Source: Planctomycetota bacterium
GTDB taxonomy: Bacteria > Planctomycetota > B15-G4 > JADJEK01
Direction of reading: 5' to 3'
Length of the DNA: 64,000 nucleotides
Assembly (NCBI GenBank): GCA_016709145.1
Contig: JADJEK010000002.1
Location: forward strand, 744,001-808,000
Part shown: positions 1-9,386 of the stretch, in pieces
Layout: the number at the start of each line of letters is the position of its first letter
Numbering within the stretch: the first letter of the stretch is position 1
The notes under the pieces: generated by a model
Databases searched by the model: none
Told to the model about the DNA's origin: nothing
What the model saw: the letters and a program-made list of their open reading frames with translations, nothing else
Made by a program: the position numbers and the translations under genes

Positions 1-2173
1 CACGCAATTCGCCGACGATGCGCTCCGCGTACGCATTCAGTCGTTCGAGGTCCGGCCCCATGAGTTGGAACTCGAGGTCGGCGTTGGCCGCGCCGCTCTG
101 CGCGACCTTGGCCGGCTCCTGCACGCTCGTGCGCAGGTCGGGATAGTCGGCCATCATCGCGCGCACGCGCGACATCACGTCCTGCTGCGTGTACGCGTAG
201 CTCCGGCGCTCGAGGTCTTCGATGCGCACGAAGATCGTGCCCTTGCTGATGGGCCCCTCGCCCGGCGGTTGCCGCCCCGACGTATCGCCGATCTCCGTCA
301 ACACCGAGATCACTTCGGGCAACGCCGCGAGCCGGCGTTCGATCTGGCCGAACACGTCACTGGTCTTCGCGAGCGACCAGCCCTCCGGCGTCGTGATCGC
401 GAGTTCGAACTCCGATTGGTCGTCCTTCGGCACGAAGTTGAAACCCGTCAACGCCAACAAGCCGGGCCAATCGAGCGCCGCGAAGCGCTGTGCGCGCGCG
501 GGGTCCGAGAACGCGAGCCAACGCCCGAGCGGCAGCGGGAACACGCTCGCCGTCGAAGCCACGGTCGCCAGCACGACCGTGAAACGATGCCGCAGCGACC
601 AAGCCAACAGGCCGAGGTACGGCGCCTCGACGATGCGCTCGTAGATCGTGCGCCGCCCGCCCTCGCCGCGCCTGCGCACCGGCTTCAACATGCGCGCGGA
701 CAGCATCGGCGTCAGCGTCAGACTCACGCCGAGCGACACGATCGTCGCCACCGCGCAGGTGATGCCGAACGACTGCAAGAAGCGCCCGACCACGCCTTCC
801 ATGAACGCAATCGGCAAGAAGATCACGAACAGCGACAACGTGGTCGCGACCACCGCGAGCGTGATCTCCTTCGTGCCCTCCTCGGCCGCCGTGCGCGGAT
901 CCTTGCCTTCCTCCTCCATCCAACGGAACACGTTCTCGATCACGACCACCGCGTCGTCGACGACCACGCCGATCATCAACACCAGCGCGATCAGCGTGAT
1001 GTTGTTGAACGTGAGGTCGAACGCCCGCATGACCGGGAACACCGCGACGATCGAGACCGGGATCGCGAGCCCCGCGACCAGCGTCGTGCGCCAATCGCGC
1101 AGGAACAGCAGGATCGTGATCACCACGAGCGCCGCACCGAGCACGAGATGGACCTGGACTTCGTGCAGCGACGCCTTGATGAAGCGCGATTGATCGCGCA
1201 GCACCGTGGCCTCGACGTCGGCGAACCCTTCGCGCGCGAGTCCCGCGGAGAGGTCCGCGAGCCGCGCCTTGACGCGGTCGATCACCTCGACCGAGTTCGT
1301 GCCGCTCTGCTTCATCACGACCAACGTGACCGCGGGCGCGCCGTCGAGTCGCGCGACGGACCGCGGCGCCTCGATGCCGTCCTCGACGCAGTGCGCGTCG
1401 CCGAGATCGCGGATGCGGATCGGATACCCGTCGCGGTTCGCGACGATCAAGTCCGCGAACTCCGCCGGCACGAGCACGCGACCCGCGGTACGCAACACGA
1501 GTTCGCGACTGCGCTGCTCGACACGTCCGCCCGGCAGTTCGACGTTCTGCTCGGCCAAGGCCTGCGCCACTTGCGCGATCGAAACGCCGAGGGCCTCGAG
1601 CTTGCGCGTATCGACCGTGACGTGGATCGCGCGCTTCTCGCCGCCCACGACGGTGACCGAACCCACGCCGTCGATCCCCGACAGGAAGTCCGCGATGCGC
1701 TTCTCGGCCACTTCGGTGAGTTCGCGCAGACTGCGACGCCCCGACAACGCGATCGTCATGACCGGGGACGCGTCGATGTCGAACTTCTCGATGATCGGCG
1801 TGCGCGTGCCGCTCGGCAGCCGCGACAGGATCGTGTTGACCTTGCTCTGGATCTCCTGCTGCGCGACGTCGCGGTTCTTCGACAGCAGGAATTGCACGAC
1901 GACGGCGCTCGCGCCCTCGGTCGTGGTGCTGCGCAGGTCGTCGATGCCGGCGATCGTGTTGACCGCTTCCTCGACGACCTTCGTGACGCCGATCTCCATC
2001 TCCTCGACCGACGTGCCCGGGCGACTGGTCGTGACCGTGACGACGGGCACGTCGACGTTGGGCAACAGATCGACGCCGATGCCTTTCAACGCGATCAGCC
2101 CGAGCACGACGGGCAAGGCGACGAGCATCACCGTGAACACGGGACGCCGGATGCACAGCGACGCGAGGTTCAA
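1..2173 (-). CDS. RND-family efflux permease, C-terminus outside window
   Basis: Inner-membrane proton-driven efflux pump subunit (AcrB/MexB superfamily). 724 complete codons lie in the window, against about 1,000-1,050 for the family, so roughly the last 300 residues are missing. The start is TTG at 2173, which overlaps the adaptor stop codon as TTGA and implies translational coupling. An N-terminal hydrophobic segment lies at about residues 9-29, followed by the porter-domain stretch GVDLLPNVDVPVVTV. The TM4 motif GVVVDDAVVVIENV places the paired aspartates at D406 and D407, matching the proton-relay aspartates of AcrB. The stretch FNNITLIALVLMIG just before it is also typical. Substrate cannot be inferred; both multidrug and hydrophobe pumps share these motifs. 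The family call is firm. Confidence 0.93.
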   Translation of the reverse strand, partial: MNLASLCIRRPVFTVMLVALPVVLGLIALKGIGVDLLPNVDVPVVTVTTSRPGTSVEEMEIGVTKVVEEAVNTIAGIDDLRSTTTEGASAVVVQFLLSKNRDVAQQEIQSKVNTILSRLPSGTRTPIIEKFDIDASPVMTIALSGRRSLRELTEVAEKRIADFLSGIDGVGSVTVVGGEKRAIHVTVDTRKLEALGVSIAQVAQALAEQNVELPGGRVEQRSRELVLRTAGRVLVPAEFADLIVANRDGYPIRIRDLGDAHCVEDGIEAPRSVARLDGAPAVTLVVMKQSGTNSVEVIDRVKARLADLSAGLAREGFADVEATVLRDQSRFIKASLHEVQVHLVLGAALVVITILLFLRDWRTTLVAGLAIPVSIVAVFPVMRAFDLTFNNITLIALVLMIGVVVDDAVVVIENVFRWMEEEGKDPRTAAEEGTKEITLAVVATTLSLFVIFLPIAFMEGVVGRFLQSFGITCAVATIVSLGVSLTLTPMLSARMLKPVRRRGEGGRRTIYERIVEAPYLGLLAWSLRHRFTVVLATVASTASVFPLPLGRWLAFSDPARAQRFAALDWPGLLALTGFNFVPKDDQSEFELAITTPEGWSLAKTSDVFGQIERRLAALPEVISVLTEIGDTSGRQPPGEGPISKGTIFVRIEDLERRSYAYTQQDVMSRVRAMMADYPDLRTSVQEPAKVAQSGAANADLEFQLMGPDLERLNAYAERIVGELR

Positions 2174-3444
2174 GGCGAGTCCTTGCGCGCGGCGTCCGGG
2201 GCCTCCGGCTCCTTCGCGATCGGCGGTCCATCGATCGCGCTGGCGGGCTTGACCAGGACCGCGGTCGCGTCGGCGATCTTCGTCAAGCCCGTGACGATCA
2301 ACGGCGCGACGCCGACGAAGCCTTCGACGACCTCGACCCTCTCGCCGACGCGGATGCCGGTACGGATGCGGTGCGCGACCGCGCGGCCCTCGACGATCGA
2401 GAACACCTTCGATTCACCGACGTACGTCGCGACCGCGGCCAGCGGCACGAACGTGACGCCGTGGTCGACGCGCGTTTCGATCTCTGCGCGCGCGAAGCCG
2501 CCGGGCCGCAGCTCGCCGTTCGGATTGGCGACGCGGATCTCGACGCGGAACGTGCGCGATGCGGCGTCGATGCTCGGCGCCACGCGCACGACTTCACCGA
2601 CGAACGGCTGCGGCGATGCGTCGACGGCCAACGTGACGCGCTGCCCGAGGGCGATGTCCTGCGCGTAACGCTCGGGCACGTCGGCGAGCAAGTCGACGGG
2701 ATCGGCGACGACCAACGCGAACAGCGCGTCCCCAGCGCGCACGAACTCGCCGACGTCGACGAGCCGACGTCCCACGGCGCTGCGCAGATCCGGCGGCGCG
2801 TGGATCACGGTGTCGGTCAGGCGCTGCTCGGCGCTGCGTCGCTCGGCTTCCCGCGTGCGCGCCTCCGCGAGCAACGCGCGTGCGATCGTGATCTCGAGGT
2901 CGTGCGTCGCGATCGCGACCTGCCATTGCGTCTCGAGGTCGGCCAGGTCCTGGTCCGAGATCACCGGCGAATCCTGCGCGAACAGCGTCTTGCCGCGCTC
3001 GTACTTCGCGCGCTCGTTCTCGACTTGCAGCGCGGCGCGCACGACCGCGGGCACGGCGTCGACGTCGAGGTCGCCCTGCGGCAACGCGTCGAGTCCGATC
3101 TTGCGCAACACCTGCACGACCATCGCGGCGCGCTCGGCCAACTCGAGTTCGTACTCGACCGGATCGAGGCGCGCGAGCACGGCGCCGGGTCCGACCACGT
3201 CGCCGAGATCGTGCGGGAGTTCGATCACGCGACCGTCGACCTCGGCCGACACGGTGGTCTCGCGCGCTCCGCGCAAGGACCCGACGACCTCGACGCGGCG
3301 CGTGACGTCACGCACGTCGCTCGGCTCGACCGTCACTACGACGCGCGCGTCGGCCGCGGCCGTGTTCGTCGGCGCCGACGTCCGCGAGCACCCCGCGACG
3401 GCGAGCCACGCGAACCACATCACGCTGCTTCGGACTCTCGTCAT
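2170..3444 (-). CDS. RND efflux periplasmic adaptor (membrane fusion lipoprotein)
   Basis: Periplasmic adaptor linking an RND pump to an outer-membrane channel; 424 residues. The ATG at 3444 gives a lipoprotein signal ending in lipobox V16-A-G-C19, which supports this start. A first lipoyl half-motif (SAEVDGRVIELPHDLGDVV) is followed by a long alpha-helical hairpin rich in Ala, Arg and Glu (about 110-190). The second lipoyl half follows, then the beta-barrel region with AVDASPQPFVGEVVRVAPSI, and a membrane-proximal domain. The stop overlaps the start of the permease gene by four bases, so the two form an operon. No outer-membrane TolC-type gene is visible; it may lie beyond the left edge. The FG-GAP gene upstream is separated by a strong terminator, so the adaptor needs its own promoter in the region 3445-3538. 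Confidence 0.92.
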   Translation of the reverse strand: MTRVRSSVMWFAWLAVAGCSRTSAPTNTAAADARVVVTVEPSDVRDVTRRVEVVGSLRGARETTVSAEVDGRVIELPHDLGDVVGPGAVLARLDPVEYELELAERAAMVVQVLRKIGLDALPQGDLDVDAVPAVVRAALQVENERAKYERGKTLFAQDSPVISDQDLADLETQWQVAIATHDLEITIARALLAEARTREAERRSAEQRLTDTVIHAPPDLRSAVGRRLVDVGEFVRAGDALFALVVADPVDLLADVPERYAQDIALGQRVTLAVDASPQPFVGEVVRVAPSIDAASRTFRVEIRVANPNGELRPGGFARAEIETRVDHGVTFVPLAAVATYVGESKVFSIVEGRAVAHRIRTGIRVGERVEVVEGFVGVAPLIVTGLTKIADATAVLVKPASAIDGPPIAKEPEAPDAARKDSP

Positions 3445-3538
3445 GGCGCCGCCCGTCCCATCGTCGTCCGACGCGTGCGGATCGACGGCGACACGGTAGC
3501 AGCCCTCACGACGCAAGCGTGCCGTCGCGGCAAAACGG

Positions 3539-3576
3539 CGCACGGGCCTCGGATCGAACGATCCGAGACCCGTGCG
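3539..3576 (-). terminator. Rho-independent terminator after FG-GAP gene
   Basis: An inverted repeat has arms 3539-3556 and 3559-3576, a two-base loop and one internal mismatch (17 of 18 pairs). On the minus strand it is followed by GCCGTTTT. It lies 32 bases downstream of the FG-GAP stop codon and before the efflux adaptor start. Confidence 0.75.
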
Positions 3577-3608
3577 CGGTCCTTGGGCGCTTGGAGGTTC
3601 GCGTCGCT

Positions 3609-5222
3609 TCAGGGGGCGAACACTTGCTCGAGCCCGTTGCTCAACCCGACGCCGAGTGGCGCGTTGGCGTCCGCGACGAGCATCTGCAGCACGATCTGGA
3701 CTCCCGCGAGTCCGGCCGGCGTGACGGTCGGCAGCGTGATCTCGCCGGAACCGTCGAGCGGCAGCGCGATCGACGTCTGGAACGGGAACGCGCGCAGCGT
3801 GCCGTTCGCGTACGGCACGTTCGACGGCGGGCCGAGGTGGATCAGCAGCGTCGCCGGCGCGAGCGGCTTGCCGTCCTCGAAGCGCAGCGTCAGCGGCGTG
3901 CCGGCGACCAGAGGTCCGGCGCCGCGCAACTTCGCGAAGCCGTTCGAGCCCGCGTTCGCGCCGGTGTGGATGTTCCAATCGCCGCCGTAGTTGTGGAACG
4001 CGAGCAGCGCGCCCTCGTCGCTGGCGAACGCGCTCTTGCGGCCGACCAGCAGGTGGATGCCCGACGTCGCCAAGGCCGAACCGAGCTCGGCGTACGGCGC
4101 GGCCACGAGGTCGGCGAACGGCGCTTCGAGCGTCTCCTTCTCCGGCCAGTTCGGGAACACGAACTCGAAGCGCACGACGTCCTCGCTCGAAGCGAGGTAC
4201 GCCGATTGGCCGAGCAGCGCGACGCCTTGACCGAAGTCGTCGGACGGACCGCCGGCGATCGGCAGCAGCTTGCCCTTCTGCGTCCACGTGCCGATCAGGT
4301 CGAATACGTAACCGGCGCCGCTGGCCTCGCTGTCGAAGTTCCACGCGCCCGGAGCGCCGACGATCACGCGCGTGCCGTCGATCGCGCACGACGCGCCGAA
4401 GCGGCGATCGGTGACCGGATCGAGCGGATTGAGCTCGGCCTGGATCGACCAGACGACGCCGGGACCCGACGTGTCGCGCAGCACGATCACGGCGCGACCG
4501 GAGTTCGTGCGCGGCGGCGAGATGTTGTCGAAGTCGGGTGAACCGATCACGGCACGATTGCCGCCGAAGTCGACCGAGGCGCCGAAGTGCTCGTTGATCT
4601 GCGGATTGCTCGGCACGATCTTGCCGGTCTGGGTCCACGTGTTCGAGATGTTCTCGAAGCCGTAGGCCGAGCCGGAATCCGACAGGGGCGCGTTGTCGTT
4701 CGGCGCGCCGACGACGAGGTGTATCACTTGCGCGGCAACGGCGGAGCCGAAGCGATCGCCGGCCGCGGTGTCGCTGCCGAACACCTTCTGGTCGAGCACC
4801 CAGATCGGCGAACCGAACAGGACGATGCGCTGATAGACGTACACGGCGCCGGCATCGACGCCGAGATCATCGTCGCCCGGAGCGCCGACGTACACGGTCG
4901 AGCCCACGATGGCGACCGACGTGCCGAACTGATCGCCGGCCTGGCCGTCGCTCGCTTGCAGACGCAGTCCCGCGGTCCACACGCCACCGACGTAGTCGTG
5001 GATGTAGATCGCACCGCGGCCGGTGTCCTCGCCGGGCGCTCCGACGATCGAACGATCGCCGTCGACACCGACCGAGGCGCCGTACAGCGCGTCGTCGTCG
5101 AGGTCCGACGGCTCGATCGTGACCGGGTAGACCAGCGGGCGCACCGTTTGCGCGGAGCCAACGCCAACCATGCAGCAAAGAGCGGACGCGCACGTCCAAG
5201 CCAGTCGCAGCGACGACTTCAT
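3609..5222 (-). CDS. Secreted FG-GAP repeat protein
   Basis: A 537-residue exported protein of unknown role. The ATG at 5222 has GAGGT eight bases upstream and opens a signal peptide with a GSA-Q cleavage site near residue 24; a longer upstream frame lacks such a signal. The body holds about seven FG-GAP/beta-propeller units, each with a phrase such as DRFGSAVA or DDFGQGVALLG followed by a VGAPxD motif (for example IVGAPGED, YVGAPGDDD). The last 110 residues form a separate beta-rich module ending in VGLSNGLEQVFAP. A similar module recurs at the C-terminus of other exported proteins in this window. It is transcribed alone, followed by a terminator and divergent from the sigma-fusion gene. A surface adhesion or structural role is an inference from the repeat family. 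Confidence 0.88.
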   Translation of the reverse strand: MKSSLRLAWTCASALCCMVGVGSAQTVRPLVYPVTIEPSDLDDDALYGASVGVDGDRSIVGAPGEDTGRGAIYIHDYVGGVWTAGLRLQASDGQAGDQFGTSVAIVGSTVYVGAPGDDDLGVDAGAVYVYQRIVLFGSPIWVLDQKVFGSDTAAGDRFGSAVAAQVIHLVVGAPNDNAPLSDSGSAYGFENISNTWTQTGKIVPSNPQINEHFGASVDFGGNRAVIGSPDFDNISPPRTNSGRAVIVLRDTSGPGVVWSIQAELNPLDPVTDRRFGASCAIDGTRVIVGAPGAWNFDSEASGAGYVFDLIGTWTQKGKLLPIAGGPSDDFGQGVALLGQSAYLASSEDVVRFEFVFPNWPEKETLEAPFADLVAAPYAELGSALATSGIHLLVGRKSAFASDEGALLAFHNYGGDWNIHTGANAGSNGFAKLRGAGPLVAGTPLTLRFEDGKPLAPATLLIHLGPPSNVPYANGTLRAFPFQTSIALPLDGSGEITLPTVTPAGLAGVQIVLQMLVADANAPLGVGLSNGLEQVFAP

Positions 5223-5422
5223 GGAATACCTCGTGTGGAAAGACGAACCGTGAACCGGGAACGAACGGCCGGCGGGTCGCGCGGCCAACGCGGTCGGGGT
5301 CGGGCGTCTGGCCTCGATCCCGATGTCGGCGTCAAGCCCACATCCGCGAACGAGTCCGAGCGTCACGGCCCGAATCCCGGAGAAATCGAGAAACGTGAGG
5401 GGAGCACCCGGTCCACGGCATC

Positions 5423-7900
5423 ATGAGCCGCGTGGACACGATCGACGGCCCGCCCACCACCGACGCTCTGCTCGAGCGACTCCCACAACTCCAGCGCCTC
5501 GCGCGCGGACTCGTGCGGGACGTCGCCGACGCCGACGACCTGGTCCAGTCGGCCGTCGAGGTGGCGCTGCGCCGACCGCCCGATCTACGGGCCGCGTGGC
5601 GCTCGTGGCTAGCGCGCGTCGTGACGAACCTCGCGCGCCAACACGCGCGCACCGATGGCCGCCGCGTCTCCCGCGAGCGCGCGGTGTCGTCGCGCGAATC
5701 GATCGACGCGACCGATGCACTGGTCGAGCGCCACGACATCCGCCTGCGATTGATGCAGGCCGTGCGCGGCCTCGACGAGCCCTACCGCGAAGCGATCCTG
5801 CTGCGGTTCTTCGAAGACCTGCCGCCGCGCGCGATCGCGGCGCGACTCGGCGCTCCCGTGAAGACGATCGATACCCGGATCGCCCGCGGCCTCACGAGAC
5901 TGCGCGAGCGTCTCGACGCCGATCACGGCGGCGAGCGCCGGGCCTGGGCGCTCGCGATGCTGCCGCTCGTCAAGGTGGTCCGCGCTCCCCTCACCCTCGC
6001 CGGAGTCCTCGCGATGAAGTCGGTGACGATCACGATCGGCGTCGCGACGGTGCTCTGCACCTCGTGGTGGATGCTGCACGACGAACCCTCCGCACCACCG
6101 ACGACGAACGCGGCGCTCCACGACGCACCCGCGGCCGACACGATCGAGTCCTCGCCGTCGACGCCGGCCGAGCGCACCGCGACGACGCCACGGACCTCGC
6201 CCGAACCGCGCGAGCCGACCGCGCCGATCGAGCTCCCGACGCACGCCGGCCGCGTCCTCGACGTCGAGGGTCAGCCGCTGCCCGGAGTTCGCCTCGTGGT
6301 GAGTCGCGGCGACGACGCGACTCCGGGTCTCGAGACGATCAGCGATGCCGACGGTCGGTTCACGCTGCAAGTCGCGCAAGTCGCACGTGAAGTCGCAGTC
6401 ATCGATCCGCGTTACACGACCGTGCTCCAAGCGGCGATCGCGGCGGCGGACGGAGAAACTCCACCACCCGACGTCCACGTGATCGTCGCCGCCGTCACGC
6501 AAGTCCGCGGCATCGCAGTCGACGCGAACGGCCTTGCGGTCGCCGGCGCCTCGATCGAGCTGGCGCCGCCGGTCGCGCTGCGCGCGCGCTTCCCGTTCGA
6601 TCTGCGCGACACACGGACGCGGCCGCTGGACGCGAGGACCGACGCCGCCGGTCGCTTCGCGTTCGACACCGCGGCGGCCGTCGTCGGCTCGAAGTTGTCC
6701 GCGACGAAGGCCGGCTACGACGGGGCGACCCTCGTCCTCGAAGAGTTCCCGAGCACCGACGTCCGATTGACGCTGACGCGGCCGAACGATCTCGCGACGC
6801 TCGATGGGATCGCATACGCACCCGACGGCAACCCGCTCGCCGACGCATTCCTCGCGCTCGGCACGCTGCCGGCGCGCACCGGCGCGGACGGCCGATTCTC
6901 GATCGAGTACCCGCGCGCGGAACCGCCCGATCGACTGTTCGCGGTCGCCCGCGGTCTGCGCGCGCTGACGCTCGACCGGCCCGAAGCGCAGTGGCCGCCG
7001 TTCGTCGAGCTGCGCTTCCGCGACGCCGCGCCGTCGATCGCCGGCATCGTCTACGGCGCGAACGGCGATCCGCAGCCCGGCGCGCGCGTGTGGATCGATC
7101 GACCGACGGTGTTCGGCCAGTCGAACGGCAACTTCTGGCTGGCCGAATGCCTGACCAACGGGACGACCGCGATGCAGCACGGCACGACCGCCGACGAACA
7201 CGGCCGCTTCCACATCGAAGGTCTCGTCGATCGTGAATACGGCTTGTGCGCGATGATCCCCGAGCTCGCGTGGCAGATCGACGCCGGCCGCGCGAACGCC
7301 GGCGACGAACACGTCGAGATCCGCTTCCCGCAGAGCGGAGTGCACGCGTCCGTCCACGGCCGCGTCGTCGACGCCCACGGCGCCGGCGTGCCGGAGGCGT
7401 CGGTGTACGTCATGACGATGGTGCTCGCCGCCGAGGATCCGGTGTCGAGCCAGCGCTTCTACAACGGCGCGAACGGCTCCAGCACGACCACCGATGCCAA
7501 CGGGCACTTCGTCCTCGAACACGTGCCCGTCGGCTCGGAGCTGCACGTGGGCGGCGACGGGATCGACCTCGATCCGCCGTGGCCGGTGCCGGCGACGCTG
7601 ACGGAACCGATCACGCTGCAAGTCGCGCGCGTCTGCAGCTTCCGCGTGGAGTTGGCCGCGATCCCGAACGGCGCGACGTCGGTCGCGCTGCGCGACGCAC
7701 TCGATCGCGAGGTGCCGATGACGCGCTCGACACCCGAACGCGTCGAGATCCTGCAACGCGCGCCGCTCGACGACGGGCGCTCCGAGCGACTGACGACGCT
7801 CGACCGCGCGGTGACGATGATCGTGCTGGACGCAGAGCGCAAGGAGCTCGCGCGCGTCGCGATCACGCTCGATCCGAACGTGCTGAACGTGCTGCGCTGA
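5423..7900 (+). CDS. ECF-type sigma factor fused to membrane segment and carboxypeptidase-like repeats
   Basis: An 825-residue multidomain protein. Residues about 20-90 are sigma-70 region 2 with the characteristic DVADADDLVQSAVEVALR. Residues about 108-165 are region 4 with LDEPYREAILLRFFEDLP and the helix-turn-helix ARLGAPVKTIDTRIARGL. A single hydrophobic segment (about 197-218, VTITIGVATVLCTSWWML) follows, then a Thr/Pro-rich linker. Five repeats of carboxypeptidase-regulatory-like fold come next, recognisable by GRVLDVEGQPLPGVRL, DAAGRFAF, ADGRFSIEYP, EHGRFHIEGL and ANGHFVLEHV. The layout implies a cytoplasmic sigma domain tethered to a periplasmic sensor-like region, with no separate anti-sigma gene beside it. 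Planctomycetes are known for ECF factors with C-terminal extensions. The start codon has only a weak ribosome-binding site. The 3' end overlaps the convergent batD gene by 38 bases. Confidence 0.88.
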   Translation: MSRVDTIDGPPTTDALLERLPQLQRLARGLVRDVADADDLVQSAVEVALRRPPDLRAAWRSWLARVVTNLARQHARTDGRRVSRERAVSSRESIDATDALVERHDIRLRLMQAVRGLDEPYREAILLRFFEDLPPRAIAARLGAPVKTIDTRIARGLTRLRERLDADHGGERRAWALAMLPLVKVVRAPLTLAGVLAMKSVTITIGVATVLCTSWWMLHDEPSAPPTTNAALHDAPAADTIESSPSTPAERTATTPRTSPEPREPTAPIELPTHAGRVLDVEGQPLPGVRLVVSRGDDATPGLETISDADGRFTLQVAQVAREVAVIDPRYTTVLQAAIAAADGETPPPDVHVIVAAVTQVRGIAVDANGLAVAGASIELAPPVALRARFPFDLRDTRTRPLDARTDAAGRFAFDTAAAVVGSKLSATKAGYDGATLVLEEFPSTDVRLTLTRPNDLATLDGIAYAPDGNPLADAFLALGTLPARTGADGRFSIEYPRAEPPDRLFAVARGLRALTLDRPEAQWPPFVELRFRDAAPSIAGIVYGANGDPQPGARVWIDRPTVFGQSNGNFWLAECLTNGTTAMQHGTTADEHGRFHIEGLVDREYGLCAMIPELAWQIDAGRANAGDEHVEIRFPQSGVHASVHGRVVDAHGAGVPEASVYVMTMVLAAEDPVSSQRFYNGANGSSTTTDANGHFVLEHVPVGSELHVGGDGIDLDPPWPVPATLTEPITLQVARVCSFRVELAAIPNGATSVALRDALDREVPMTRSTPERVEILQRAPLDDGRSERLTTLDRAVTMIVLDAERKELARVAITLDPNVLNVLR

Positions 7901-9386
7901 GCGCGGAGGCGAGATCCGCGATCCAAGTCCGCGCTTCGCGCGCCGCATCGGGGACCGCTGGCCCGCCGTAGCGCGCCGCGATGCAGCGCCTGAGCCAATC
8001 CCCCACCCGCTGCGCCAACGCAGCATCGACGCCGTGGTGCACGAGGCGCTCCGCGAGATCGGGCCCGTGCACCGCGGCCTCCGGCACGCGCAACGATGCA
8101 GCGAGATACACCACGACCGCGCGCTCGGCGTCGTCGCCCAAGCGCGCGTCGCATCGAGCACGCTCCGCAGCGGCGTCGATCGGAGGTCGCGCGAGCTCGA
8201 CGCGCGCCGCCTGCGCTGTCCGCTTGCCAACGCCGAGCCGAGCGGCTTGGCCGACACCGACACCGTCGGCGGTCGACTCGACGCGTCGCGCGCTGCGCAA
8301 CACCACGGCGAATGCGATGACCGCGAGGCCACCGACGACCCACCACGCCGGATCGACGCCGCGAACCCCGTCGCGCGTCTGGCCCGCATCGCGCTCCGAC
8401 GCCGCATCGGCCTGCGCCGCGCCGCCGACCGTCGTCGCGCCGGACGCGGCAGCGCGCACCGTCAACGGCACCGGACGCGACGCGACTTCGACGTACGTGC
8501 CGCCGTCCGCCGGATCGAACGACGCGTAGCGCAGCGCAGGAATCGCGGTCAGCGCCGTCGACGTCGGCACCAACGTCACGTCGAACCGTCGCGTCACGGC
8601 CTCGCGGTGCTCGAGCACGCCGCGGACGTGGAAGCCGACGAACTGCGTCCAATCGGGCGAGCCCGCGGCATCGGGCGCGGCTTCGGACACGCCGTCGCCA
8701 CCGAGCGTCACGGACACGGTGAACTCCTCGCCGACCGCGGCCTCGTGCACCGCCGTCGCGACGTCCAACGTCACGCGACCGATCGCACCGCGGAACGTGT
8801 CCGGGACGCCTTGGCGTGGCAGCGCGAGCACTTGGACGGTCTCGGCCTCACCGTCGACGGTCGACTCGACGCGATCGGCCGGCACGCGGCCTTGGAACAA
8901 GTCCTCGTCGAAGCGCGTCGCCGACGCGAACTCGAGCCGCGGCGCCGCGAACGAGCACGCGCCGGCCGACGCGACGACCACGCGGAACGTCAGCTCGAAC
9001 ACCGCGTACGGCCGCCCGTCGACGATGCGGGATCCGACGCGCGCCGCGCGGACGACGTCGTCCCCGAGCCCGAGCGTCGCGACGTCGCCGAACGGCTCGA
9101 TCCTCGTGATGCTGCGGCCATCGCGGTCACCGGTCGCCAGGTCGGACGCCGTCACGCGCACGGGGACGTCGGCCGCGCGTTGGAACACCGGCACAAGGTG
9201 ATCGCGCAGCAGCGTCGGCTCGAGTCCGATCCGCAGCGTGACGTCGAACGACTGGCCGACGAACACCGAGCGGGTGCCGGCGTCGATGGCGACGAACGCG
9301 CGCGGATCGCCGACCGGCGCCGCCGACGCCGTCGCGCCGACGAGTGCGACGCACGCGAGCCCGACCCACGCAGCGATGCGGCTCAC
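7863..9386 (-). CDS. BatD-like membrane-anchored protein
   Basis: Last gene of the Bat operon, 507 residues. The start is GTG at 9386, overlapping the preceding stop as GTGA; it opens a signal peptide (RIAAWVGLACVALVGATASAA). A longer in-frame extension upstream is Arg/Ala-rich shadow sequence of the TPR gene. The extracytoplasmic part has beta-sandwich features of the BatD/oxygen-tolerance family: FVGQSFDVTLRI, a second EEFTVSVTLGG and FEPxGD-like phrases. A transmembrane helix WWVVGGLAVIAFAVVL follows near residue 375, and then a basic cytoplasmic tail of about 110 residues. BatD works with the VWA proteins BatA and BatB in the periplasm; its exact function is unsettled. The last 38 bases overlap the convergent sigma-fusion gene. 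Confidence 0.85.
   Translation of the reverse strand: MSRIAAWVGLACVALVGATASAAPVGDPRAFVAIDAGTRSVFVGQSFDVTLRIGLEPTLLRDHLVPVFQRAADVPVRVTASDLATGDRDGRSITRIEPFGDVATLGLGDDVVRAARVGSRIVDGRPYAVFELTFRVVVASAGACSFAAPRLEFASATRFDEDLFQGRVPADRVESTVDGEAETVQVLALPRQGVPDTFRGAIGRVTLDVATAVHEAAVGEEFTVSVTLGGDGVSEAAPDAAGSPDWTQFVGFHVRGVLEHREAVTRRFDVTLVPTSTALTAIPALRYASFDPADGGTYVEVASRPVPLTVRAAASGATTVGGAAQADAASERDAGQTRDGVRGVDPAWWVVGGLAVIAFAVVLRSARRVESTADGVGVGQAARLGVGKRTAQAARVELARPPIDAAAERARCDARLGDDAERAVVVYLAASLRVPEAAVHGPDLAERLVHHGVDAALAQRVGDWLRRCIAARYGGPAVPDAAREARTWIADLASALSAARSARSDRA

Noticed and set aside
65..2668. 867-codon open frame on the plus strand
   Set aside because: Arg/His/Asp-rich shadow of the RND permease and adaptor genes, which have clear family motifs on the minus strand.
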